Shown here piece by piece: positions 9,440 to 19,151 of a stretch of 64,000 nt of DNA. Every line of letters begins with the position of its first letter. Positions within the stretch are counted from its first letter, which is position 1. The stretch is from Flavobacterium psychrophilum (GTDB lineage Bacteria > Bacteroidota > Bacteroidia > Flavobacteriales > Flavobacteriaceae), in NCBI GenBank assembly GCA_001708385.1, contig CP012388.1, positions 1,426,001 through 1,490,000 on the forward strand, in the 5' to 3' direction. The translations under genes and the position numbers were made by a program. The notes under the pieces are model-generated. The model ran no database searches. It was not told the DNA's origin and worked only from the letters and a program-made list of their open reading frames with translations.

Positions 9440-12400
9440 TTATTTTACCACAAAAACAATGTTCATGTAAGAGCCTTCAGTTCCGGGGCCTACAATATTA
9501 CCCGTTAACACTCCTCCTGCTGTCATCTGAAGATTTTGGAAAACAGCAGTATCATAGTATGTAATATAGTAATTAAGCTCAGTACGGCTGTGATGAGGGA
9601 TTTCTGAAGGAGCACCATTACTTTTTACAAAAGTGGAGTTTCCAGCCTCGGTAAACTGCGCCAAATATTCAGCATATAAATCCCTTGTAAAAGATCCCTG
9701 AGTAGACGTATTAAATACAACAGCAGGCATGTAAAATACTTTAGGCATCGCTGCATTTGCAGATCTTAAAACACCATTAGTATCAGCTAATACAACTTTA
9801 TCTGTAGCAACTGTGTTATATGCAGCTGTAACATCTTTAACTCTTACCGTTCCACCGTCTACATCTAAAGAATGCTGAGAAGTAGCTCCTGAGAAATTAC
9901 CTATGGCAACTTTACCTGTCTGGTATATAGCCTGTGTATTGCTTGCAGCCTGAGTTGTACCACCCTGTACTTGCCAAGGCTCGATAGCCAGTGTAGATTT
10001 ATCAACCCATGTTACAGCAGTACCAGCATTATTTGTAGCTAGTACCTGATTTGCAGTTCCATTATTTATCTTATCTACAGTAACTGCTTTGCTACCTATT
10101 TTATCGCTTGTTACAGCTCCTGTAGCAAGCTTAGATTCTGTTATTCCTCCGTTAGCAATGCTAATCGTTACATCTTTACAGTGTTGAATTTCCTCCACTT
10201 ACTCTAGCTGTAGATGTCTGAAGAAGTTATTCCTCCGGAGATCCTGAACTACGTTTACTAGCAAGGTTACACTCGGTAGCTGCATGATATCTTACAGTAC
10301 CATCTGCATTTGCTGTAGCAACGTTTCCTGCTGTAGCTCCTGTGGCATTAAGATTAGATGCTGTAACAGTTTTAGCAGCGATATCTTCACCAAGTATAGT
10401 TCCGTTTTCTATTTTAGCGGTAGTCACCGAATTTGATGCCAGGTCTTCCGCGATAATAGTCCCGTTTGCTATTTTAGCACTTGTCACCGCATTTTGTGCT
10501 ATAGCAAGTGTTACAGTTTTAAGTGCAGAGTTCTGTCCGTTACTTACTGTAATATCGGTAGACTCTATATTTCCTGTTCCTGTTACATTTCCAGCTGTTA
10601 CACTCGGTGCTGCATACGTAACACCACCATTGCCATTTGCTGTTGCAACTGTACCATTTGCTGCTGTACCTGAAGTTAGGTTACCAGCCCCTACTGTTGC
10701 AGGTGCGATATCTTCACCAAGGATAGTTCCGTTTTTAATATCTGAACTCTCTACTGCACCTAAGGCGATTTTATCTGTTGTAATTGCATCAGCTCCAAGT
10801 TTTACATTAGTTACTGCACCGGTTGCAAGTTTAGTATCGTTAATCCCTCCGGCTGCAACTGTAATACTTGTATTTCTTAATGATTGCGCCTGATCCATCT
10901 GTTACAGTGATCGATGCATCTCCTGAAAGAGTTTGAGCACCCGTTACATTGCCAGCAGTTACACTCGGTGCTGCATACGTAACACCACCATTGCCATTTG
11001 CTGTTGCAACTGTACCGTTTGCTGCTGTACCTGAAGTTAGGTTACCAACTGCTACTGTTGCAGGTGCGATGTCTTCACCAAGGATAGTTCCATTTTTAAT
11101 ATCTGAACTTTCTACTGCGCCTAGAGCAATTTTATCTGTTGTAATAGCGTTTTCTGCTATTGTAAGTGTAACATCTTTAAGTACTGAGTTCTCCCCATTA
11201 CCTACTGTGATATCTGTAGATTCTATATTTCCTGTTCCTGTTACGTTGCCTGCTGTAACAGTTGGTGCTGCATACGTAACACCACCATTGCCATTTGCTG
11301 TTGCAACTGTACCGTTTACTGCTGTACCTGAAGTTAGGTTTGCTGCCGCTACTGTTGCAGGTGCGATGTCTTCACCAAGGATAGTTCCGTTTTCTATTTT
11401 AGCGGTAGTCACCGAATTTGATGCCAGGTCTTCCGCGATAATAGTACCGTTCGCTATTTTAGCACTTGTTACTGCATTCTCTGCTATTGCAAGTTTTACA
11501 GTTTTAAGAGCAGAATTCTCTCCATTATCTACTGTGATATCTGTAGACTCGATATTTCCTGTTCCTGTTACATTGCCGGCAGTTACACTCGGTGCTGCAT
11601 ACGTAACACCACCATTGCCATTTGCTGTCGCAACTGTACCATTTGCTGCTGTACCCGAAGTTAGGTTACCAGCCCCTACTGTTGCAGGTGCAATGTCTTC
11701 ACCAAGGATAGTTCCATTTTCTATTTTAGCGGTAGTAACCGAATTTGATGCAAGTTTAGCTTCTGTAATTCCGCCATCGGCAACTTTTATCGAAGCCTCT
11801 TTTAGAGTAGCGCCTGTTCCGTCGTTAACAACGATCGAAGTATCTCCTATTGCAGGAGTAAGGTTACCACCACCAAACTGAACATTACTTCCGCCAGTAC
11901 CGTTTGTAAATGTATATTTACCTGTAGCAACATTATAACTAAGGTCTGCCTTGTTTACTGTTCCAAGATCTGTTCCGTCAGGAGATAGTAAAGAGATCGT
12001 ACCATTTTGGTTATCTTTTAACTCCAGTGAATTTACCTGGTTAGTTAAATTGGCATTCACTTCAGCAATTGCAGCCTGAACGTTTGTTGCCGTAAGTCCC
12101 GTTCCTGAATTATCAAAATTTAGTGCCGATGCATTTGTATTGATAGCCCCTAAAACAGTTCCTGCATTATTAACAAAAGTATATACTCCGCTAACTGCCT
12201 CTGTAATTTTGACATCCGCAGGGTCAAATGTTACAGGAGAACCGTTACCATTGTTAAATGTATATGTACCGTTTGCATTTAAAGTAAGTGTAGATTTATC
12301 AACAGTTACTGCATCGCCGTTTGGCTTTATAAGTGTTACCTTTCCGTCATTGTTATCAACCAGATTAATCTGGTTTAATGCGTTATTTACATCCGATTGT

Positions 12401-14025
12401 TTTGTTGCCAGAGCTTCAATCGCTCCCTGCACATTATTCGAACCTAAATTAGTTGTCGTATCGTTATATGCAAGCGCAGATGCATTGGTATTGATGGTTC
12501 CTAAAACAGTTCCAGCAGCATTTTTAAAGGTATAAACACCGTTTAGTTCTGATATAGAAAGGTTACTTGTGTTTATTATAACATCGCTGCCATCTCCATT
12601 AGCAAAAGTATAAGTACCATCATTATTGTTGGTAATATCTCCTTTACCTACTTTTACTTTTGTACCATCTGCTTTTACCAGTGTTACCTTACCGTCATTC
12701 TCATCAATAAGGTTGATAGCAGATGAAGCCGAATTTATTTCTACGATAGCCGCTTGAACTGTTGTAGCCGCCAGTCCTGTACCGTTATTATTAAACGGAA
12801 GTGCGTTAGCGTTAACATCAATCGATGTGATTGTAGCTCCTGCCGCATTAGTAAAAGTATAAACACCATTATTATAGGCAACGCGAACCTGAGATGGATC
12901 TATTGTTACCGGTGTTCCTCCGTTGTTAAACGTATACGTACCATCTGTATTTGCTGTTATTGTACCTTTATTAATTGTAGATACTACTGTCGAACCATCT
13001 TTTCCTATAAGAGAAAAAGTACCGTCAGCATTATCTACAAGTTTAAAGTTGTTCAATTGGTCAGCTGTAGCATAAGCAAGCGCTTCAACTGCTTCCTGAA
13101 CTGTATCAACACCATTACCAAATCCTGTAGTTGCATCATTATACGTTACATTTCCTGCGGCAACGGTTTTGTAAGATACTGTTCCGTCAGCATTTACTGT
13201 CGCGACTTTGTTTACGTCTGAACCATTTGCAACAAGTTTATCAGCAGTGATTGTTTTATCAGCAATATCCTCCCCAAGAATAGTACCGTTTACAATATTT
13301 TCTGTCTGAACTGCGTCGTCTGCAAGTTTTTCGTTGGTAACTGCATCTGCTCCAATTTTTAAGGTAGTAATACCACCATCAGTTACATGTAGTTTTGTAT
13401 TTTTTAATGTAGTTCCTGTACCATTTGTAACGGTAATCGAACCATCATTTTGTGTAGGTTCTAGGTTAGCTCCTTCTACACCTGTTGAAGGGAGGCTTTC
13501 ATATGTAACAGTACCGTCATTCTGAGCAACAGCAACCCTAACAGGCCCTGTTGTTTGTGCCGGTGCCTTTAGCTTATCCTGAGTAACTGCTGCGGGAGCA
13601 ATTTTATCTGTAGTTACAGCGCCAGTTGCAATTGCAAGGATAACATCACCAAATGCTGCATTAGTACCTCCGTTAACATCAATATCCGAAGAAGAAATCG
13701 TACCTCTTGTTATATCATCAATACTTGTAATACGTACCCATTTGTTAACACTCCAGTAGTAAAAACCAGGTGTAACGCCAGTTGCTCCTGCTCCTGCCGT
13801 AGCTGTATTATAAATCCACAATGCTTCTGCCGGAGCCGTAACCGGGGCAGCAACATTAGTTGCGGTTAGCGCTATACGCGGAATCAAAACACCACGCTTA
13901 GCAGACACCATATCAATTACTGATGACGGATCGGGGTTATTTGTTCCAAAACCTTCCTGAGCATTTGCAGCGACACTAGCAAACAACGTTACTAAAACTG
14001 CCGACAATATATATTTATTTTTCAT
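9440..14025 (-). pseudogene. Repeat-rich secreted protein interrupted by two frameshift sites
   Basis: Three minus-strand reading frames form one broken gene. The N-terminal part (10840-14025) has a signal peptide (ANAQ) and the N-terminal head typical of its upstream neighbour (GVLIPRIALT, GFYYWSVNKWVRI). It continues into modules such as NADGTYTFNNG and TTDKIALGAV. It loses frame near 10878-10888, where skipping one base restores the repeat consensus into the middle part (10227-10898). That part loses frame near 10200-10290, and the frame resumes in 9440-10198, whose C-terminal head (LAIEPW, IYQTGK, TDKVVLAD) matches the neighbour at 14056-18555. The reconstructed protein would be about 1500 aa. 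The second break holds several small indels within about 100 bp. This may be real decay, or a consensus error in a repeat. The intact role would be a surface or matrix adhesin-like protein. Confidence 0.8.
10600..11735 (-). repeat. Four near-identical ~150-bp in-frame direct repeats
   Basis: Copies begin near 10600, 10960, 11257 and 11585. Each holds GCTGCATACGTAACACCACC (plus strand) followed by a nearly identical stretch to the TCTTCACCAAGGATAGTTCC segment. They encode the GTVATANGNGGVTYAAP and NGTILGEDIAP modules. Spacing is about 300-360 bp, and DNA identity is high enough that recombination or mis-assembly is plausible. Confidence 0.85.
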
Positions 14026-14055
14026 TGTTAACTTTTAAATTAGTGGTAAAACTTA

Positions 14056-17000
14056 TTAAATACGACTGATTATAAACCAGCTGCTTCCATTATACTGCAG
14101 CACCCAACCCTGGTAAGGTAATGCCCCCGAAATAGTGGATAAACCTTCAATAGTTTTTCCGTTACCACTAATAGTTACTTTGTTGTCCGACGTATCGATT
14201 TTTTTAATGTTATACTTTTTACCCATCACTGGCTCAAGAGGTAAAGTGATTGTAACGCTTGTCCCCGCAGCGTCTGCCAATATTGTTTCGTCAGCTAATA
14301 CGGCTGAATAGTCCTGAATTTCTGTACGTATACCTGGCATAGCAGATACCGTTTTAAGTACACCCTGTGCATCTGCCACAACTACTTTATCTGTTGCTAT
14401 ACCCGCAGAAGCGTTAATGTCACGTACTCTAACATTTCCATCTTTAACATCAAGTTTCTGAGAAACATTTTCTCCCGAAAAATCTCCAATACCTATATTT
14501 CCTGTCTGGTAGATATTGTTTGCATTAGATGTTGCTTTATCTGTTGAATTCTGATTGTTCCAAGGCTCAATAGCCAGTTCTGATTTATCAGCCCATGTTA
14601 CTGTTCCGTTCGGTGCAGTTGTCAGCACTTTATCATTACCTGTAGATGCTATATCAGCAGTAGTTATAGTTGCGTCTTTTATTTTAGCCGAAGTGATACT
14701 TTCATCTTTAACCCTAAGGCTTGTATCTGCAAGTACCGCTTTAGTTCCTCCTACTACTTCAATAGTAGCATCAGCTCCATCAGCTGCTAATAAATCTTTC
14801 TTACTTGTAATAGTCGCTTCCGTAATTTCTGCAATTGCAGCCTGTACGTTAGTCGCTGTAAGGCCTGTTCCGTTATTGTCGAACGGAAGTGCGTTTGCAT
14901 TTACGTCGATAGCTGTAATTGTAGCCCCTGCTGCGTTGGTAAAGGAGTACACACCATTATTATAAGCAACATGAACCTGAGATGGATCTATCGTTACCGG
15001 TGTACCTCCGTTATTAAAGGTATAAGTACCGTCTGCATTAGCAGTTACCGCAGATTTTTCTATTGTCGACACTACTGTTGTGCCGTCTTTGCCAATTAGT
15101 GAGAACGTTCCATTAGCATTGTCTACAAGCTTGAAGTTATCCAGTGAATCATCGATTGCTGTCTGACCTGCTGCTAATTTATCAATCGCATCCTGAACAG
15201 TTGTACTTGTAAGTCTTGAAATTGTATTGTCGTAGATAAGTGAACTAGCTCTAACATCTATAGTAGTATCTACACCATCCTCATTAGTATATGTATATGT
15301 GCCATTACCGTTGTTTACGAACGTTGTAAGGGTTTCTATATCTTTGAAATCTATTACAGTACTTGTACCGTCGGTATAATTAATTGTAAGAGTACCATCA
15401 CCATTGTTTACTGTAGTCGTGATACCTTTACCTGCTTCTCCATCAGTTCCATTTGTTCCGTCAGCACCTTTTAATGCAACAAGGAATTCAGCTTGTGTAC
15501 CTGTGTTACCTGCATTTAACCATTCCTGGTAAGCGCTGATTCCATCAGCACCTTTTAAGTTTGATGTTGTAAATGTCGTACCGTCACTATAAGTAAAAGT
15601 GAATGTACCGTCATTGTTATCCATAGTTGACGTAATTCCGTTTCCGGTTGCGCCCTGAGATCCTACGGCACCATCAGCACCTTTTAGGTTCGATGTAGTA
15701 AATGTTGTTCCGTCAGTGTAAGTGAAAGTGAATGTACCATCATTGTTATCTGTAGTTGATGCGATGCCGTTTCCGGTTGCGCCCTGAGCACCATCATTTC
15801 CTTTTTCTCCTTTTAATGCAGCAAGAAATTCTAACTGTGTACCTGTATTACCTGCGTTTAACCATTCTTGGTAAGCACTGATTCCATCAACACCGTTGGT
15901 TCCATCTGTACCATTTGTTCCGTTAGTACCTGCAACACCTTGCTCACCTTTTAAGGCAGCAAGGAAATCCGCTTTTGTTCCTGTGTTACCTGCGTTTAAC
16001 CATTCCTGATAAGCACTGATTCCATCAGCGCCTTTTAGGTTTGATGTTGTAAACGTCGTACCGTCACTATAAGTAAAAGTGAATGTACCGTCATTGTTAT
16101 CCATAGTTGACGTAATTCCGTTTCCAGTTGCGCCCTGAGATCCTACGGCACCATCAGCACCTTTTAGGTTCGATGTAGTAAATGTTGTTCCGTCAGTGTA
16201 AGTGAAAGTGAATGTACCATCATTGTTATCTGTAGTTGATGCAATGCCGTTTCCGGTTGCGCCCTGAGCACCAGTAGCTCCATCAGCACCTTTTAGGTTC
16301 GATGTCGTAAATGTTGTTCCGTCAGTATAAGTGAAAGTGAAGGTGCCATCATTGTTATCCGTCGTTGATGCAATTCCATTTCCATTTGTTCCTGCAACAC
16401 CATCATTTCCTTTATCTCCTTTTAACGCAGCAAGAAAGTCAGCTTGTGTGCCTGTGTTACCTGCGTTTAACCATTCCTGGTAAGCACTGATTCCATCAGC
16501 ACCTTTTAAGTTTGATGTTGTAAATGTTGTTCCGTCAGTGTAAGTGAAAGTGAAAGTACCATCATTGTTATCCGTCGTTGATGCAATTCCATTTCCATTT
16601 GTTCCTGCAACACCGTCATTTCCTTTATCTCCTTTTAATGCGGCAAGAAAGTCAGCTTGTGTACCTGTGTTACCTGCATTTAACCATTCCTGGTAAGCAC
16701 TGATTCCATCAGCGCCTTTTAGGTTTGATGTTGTAAACGTCGTACCGTCACTATAAGTAAAAGTGAATGTACCGTCATTGTTATCCATAGTTGACGTAAT
16801 TCCGTTTCCAGTTGCGCCCTGAGATCCTACGGCACCATCAGCACCTTTTAGGTTCGATGTAGTAAATGTTGTTCCGTTAGTGTAAGTGAAAGTGAATGTA
16901 CCATCATTGTTATCTGTAGTTGATGCGATGCCGTTTCCGGTTGCGCCCTGAGCACCAGTAGCTCCATCAGCACCTTTCAGGTTCGATGTAGTAAATGTCG

Positions 17001-18555
17001 TTCCATCAGTATAAGTGAAAGTGAATGTACCGTCGTTGTTATCCGTCGTTGATGTAATTCCATTTCCATCTGTACCTGCAACACCATCATTTCCCTTATC
17101 TCCTTTTAAAGTAGCAAGGAAATCCGCTTTTGTTCCTGTGTTACCTGCGTTTAACCATTCCTGGTAAGCGCTAATCCCGTCAACTCCGTTAGTTCCATCT
17201 GTACCGTTAGTTCCATTTGTTCCCGCAACACCGTCATTTCCCTTATCTCCTCTTAATGCGGCAAGGAAGTCAGCTTGTGTTCCTGTGTTACCTGCGTTTA
17301 GCCATTCCTGGTAAGCGCTGATTCCATCAACTCCGTTGGTTCCATCTATACCGTTAGTTCCATTTGTTCCCGCAACACCATCATTTCCTTTATCTCCTTT
17401 TAATGCAGCAAGGAATTCAGCTTGTGTTCCTGTTTTACCTGCATTTAACCATTCCTGGTAAGCGCTGATTCCATCAACACCATTTGTTCCTGTAGCGCCA
17501 ATAGCTCCTGCAGGACCCTGAGGACCTGTAAGGTTAGATGTGGTAAAACTTGAACCGTTTGTGAAATTTAAAGTGAATGTACCATTACCGTTATTTACCG
17601 CTGAAGCTATACCAACACCCGCAGAACCTGGTGTACCAGCCATACCTGAAGGCCCCTGAGGTCCAGTTGCGCCCTGAGCACCTGTAAAATTCGGTGTTGT
17701 AAATGAAGTACCGTTTGTATAGTTTATGGTAAACGTACCATCGTTATTGTTTACTGTATTAGCGATACCATTTCCGTTAGCGCCGTCTGCTCCGGCAGGT
17801 CCCTGAAGACCGGCAGCACCTGCTGTACCCGCAGGCCCCTGAGGCCCTGTTAGATTAGAAGTAGTAAATGTAGTTCCGTTTGTATATATAATTGTAAATG
17901 TACCATCCCCGTTATTAACCGTTGTTGCTATACCTACACCGGCAGCGCCTCCTGCAACACTTACTGTTGTAGAAACTCCTGCTTCATTGGTGTATGTCAT
18001 TGTACCGTTACCGTTGTCAACAAGTGTTGTCACAGTTTCCGCTTTCTTAACAAGCTCTACAAGATTAATAACCGTATTTATACCTTTTTCGTCTGTGTAC
18101 GTTAACGTGTTAGCCGCTGGGTTGTACATTAAGTATGTAAGCGTTTGGTTGCCCGGAACGTCTATAGTTGTAACACTCCCATCCGGATTTATATACGTAT
18201 ACGTACCATTTCCGTTGTCTACAATTGGTGCAGAAGAACCACCGGTAGGTGCTGTATCATCGCTTGTTACCAGCCTTCTCCATTTGTTAATGTACCAAAA
18301 GTAATAACCCGGTTTTACATCGTTGTTTGTAGCGATGTTATAAACTAACAAACTCTGCACATTACCTGTAGTAATGGTAGCAGTATCGGTTGTACTTGTT
18401 AACCTAACCTGTGGTAGTAAAACACCCTTATCACTTGACGCAATCTCCAATTGTGCCGATGCATTAGGTGCAGAAGTACCTATACCTACCTGAGCGCTTG
18501 CCGTATAAGCACCCAGTAAAGTCAAGAGTGCAGGTAATAGTTTTTTCATCATCAT
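14056..18555 (-). CDS. Collagen-like mosaic repeat surface protein
   Basis: This 1499-aa protein has a signal peptide (about 1-21, YTASAQ) and an N-terminal head (about 22-150; VGIGTSAPNASAQLEI, GVLLPQ, GYYFWYINKWRRL). A long mosaic (about 200-1090) combines collagen-like Gly-X-Y tracts (GPQGPAG, GDKGNDG), 13 copies of a DNNDGTFTFTYTDGTTF-type module, and 8 copies of an ISAYQEWLNAGNTGT-type module. A stalk (about 1090-1300) and a C-terminal head (about 1330-1499, ending WFIISRI) follow. The heads and stalk are shared with the adjacent broken gene. There is no recognised T9SS sorting domain. Such proteins probably form trimeric fibres, but trimerisation here is inferred from the collagen-like tracts only. 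The gene is the first in a minus-strand run of six. Confidence 0.85.
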   Translation of the reverse strand: MMMKKLLPALLTLLGAYTASAQVGIGTSAPNASAQLEIASSDKGVLLPQVRLTSTTDTATITTGNVQSLLVYNIATNNDVKPGYYFWYINKWRRLVTSDDTAPTGGSSAPIVDNGNGTYTYINPDGSVTTIDVPGNQTLTYLMYNPAANTLTYTDEKGINTVINLVELVKKAETVTTLVDNGNGTMTYTNEAGVSTTVSVAGGAAGVGIATTVNNGDGTFTIIYTNGTTFTTSNLTGPQGPAGTAGAAGLQGPAGADGANGNGIANTVNNNDGTFTINYTNGTSFTTPNFTGAQGATGPQGPSGMAGTPGSAGVGIASAVNNGNGTFTLNFTNGSSFTTSNLTGPQGPAGAIGATGTNGVDGISAYQEWLNAGKTGTQAEFLAALKGDKGNDGVAGTNGTNGIDGTNGVDGISAYQEWLNAGNTGTQADFLAALRGDKGNDGVAGTNGTNGTDGTNGVDGISAYQEWLNAGNTGTKADFLATLKGDKGNDGVAGTDGNGITSTTDNNDGTFTFTYTDGTTFTTSNLKGADGATGAQGATGNGIASTTDNNDGTFTFTYTNGTTFTTSNLKGADGAVGSQGATGNGITSTMDNNDGTFTFTYSDGTTFTTSNLKGADGISAYQEWLNAGNTGTQADFLAALKGDKGNDGVAGTNGNGIASTTDNNDGTFTFTYTDGTTFTTSNLKGADGISAYQEWLNAGNTGTQADFLAALKGDKGNDGVAGTNGNGIASTTDNNDGTFTFTYTDGTTFTTSNLKGADGATGAQGATGNGIASTTDNNDGTFTFTYTDGTTFTTSNLKGADGAVGSQGATGNGITSTMDNNDGTFTFTYSDGTTFTTSNLKGADGISAYQEWLNAGNTGTKADFLAALKGEQGVAGTNGTNGTDGTNGVDGISAYQEWLNAGNTGTQLEFLAALKGEKGNDGAQGATGNGIASTTDNNDGTFTFTYTDGTTFTTSNLKGADGAVGSQGATGNGITSTMDNNDGTFTFTYSDGTTFTTSNLKGADGISAYQEWLNAGNTGTQAEFLVALKGADGTNGTDGEAGKGITTTVNNGDGTLTINYTDGTSTVIDFKDIETLTTFVNNGNGTYTYTNEDGVDTTIDVRASSLIYDNTISRLTSTTVQDAIDKLAAGQTAIDDSLDNFKLVDNANGTFSLIGKDGTTVVSTIEKSAVTANADGTYTFNNGGTPVTIDPSQVHVAYNNGVYSFTNAAGATITAIDVNANALPFDNNGTGLTATNVQAAIAEITEATITSKKDLLAADGADATIEVVGGTKAVLADTSLRVKDESITSAKIKDATITTADIASTGNDKVLTTAPNGTVTWADKSELAIEPWNNQNSTDKATSNANNIYQTGNIGIGDFSGENVSQKLDVKDGNVRVRDINASAGIATDKVVVADAQGVLKTVSAMPGIRTEIQDYSAVLADETILADAAGTSVTITLPLEPVMGKKYNIKKIDTSDNKVTISGNGKTIEGLSTISGALPYQGWVLQYNGSSWFIISRI
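15440..17500 (-). repeat. Higher-order in-frame repeats encoding collagen-like and TFTYT/SAYQEWL modules
   Basis: A block of about 240 bp encoding two DGTFTFTY modules and the intervening collagen-like linker occurs almost unchanged near 15545, 16025 and 16710. Shorter copies of the AAGCGCTGATTCCATCA (AYQEWL-side) element occur throughout. Periods are multiples of three and remain in frame, so the repeats change protein length without breaking it. Confidence 0.85.
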
Positions 18556-18712
18556 TAAAATTTAATTATTATTGGGGGGTATACTAATTATCTTATTTCT
18601 TCAATTTCATTTAAACAATGCGTGTAAGCATCGAAACCATATATCAGCACGTTAATCGTGTCGACATGATCTAACTAAATAACAAAAATTGCCCTTGGAG
18701 TTTCTTCAATCC

Positions 18713-18967
18713 TTAATAGCGGATATAGCGCACTATATGCGATGCTATTAATAAGACTCTAAAACCGACTGTTCCATTATCAGAATTGATAATACAAGAA
18801 TCAGAAACAAATGAAGAAGGGGTAGAAATAAAATAAGCCTCACCCGTAGTTGCCAATAAGGCAGGGTAAAGCTCCGCGCTCTTAAGCGCACATTCTCCTT
18901 TATTTGAATTTAAAATAAAGAGTAGTAAAAATAGAATAGTATACTTTGGGGGCAGCTTACTGTTCAT
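18713..18967 (-). CDS. Hypothetical small exported protein
   Basis: This 84-aa frame, counted from the ATG at 18967, begins MNSKLPPKY followed by a hydrophobic stretch (TILFLLLFIL), consistent with a signal peptide or lipoprotein-like leader ending near GECA. The rest has no recognised family. An in-frame ATG lies 8 codons upstream, but the internal start places the charged residues directly before the hydrophobic core. It sits 157 nt upstream of the collagen-like gene. If it is not real, 18556-19151 (about 600 bp) is a non-coding leader region in which I see no clear promoter or terminator. It may also be the remnant of a longer gene. Confidence 0.35.
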   Translation of the reverse strand: MNSKLPPKYTILFLLLFILNSNKGECALKSAELYPALLATTGEAYFISTPSSFVSDSCIINSDNGTVGFRVLLIASHIVRYIRY

Positions 18968-19151
18968 TTTAATTAAAATATTATTGTGCAAAGTTGCGAT
19001 ACAAATCTTAAAAAAAGGTTAAAAATAAATGGGTTATGCGACATCCCAATAATTTGAACATACATAAACCATAGACTTTTGAGCAAAATTGCTTGTGAAA
19101 ACCTTTAATTATCAACATATACGGAAAACTTATAGTGTTGGATTTATAACG

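Noticed and set aside
10600..11735. Regular direct repeats that could be mistaken for a CRISPR array
   Set aside because: The units are about 150 bp, lie in an open reading frame, have periods in multiples of three and no short unique spacers; no cas gene is nearby.
10949..11881. 310-aa plus-strand open frame rich in Ala, Val and Pro repeats
   Set aside because: It is the antisense image of the repeats in the minus-strand gene, has no leader or promoter and repeats exactly with the sense modules.
12754..13221. 155-aa plus-strand cysteine-rich open frame
   Set aside because: Antisense shadow of the coding repeats; Cys and Ser runs come from the complement of Asn/Thr/Val-rich codons.
18620..18665. 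Small inverted repeat CACG...CGTG upstream of the collagen-like gene
   Set aside because: Arms of only four to five bases; too short to separate from chance.
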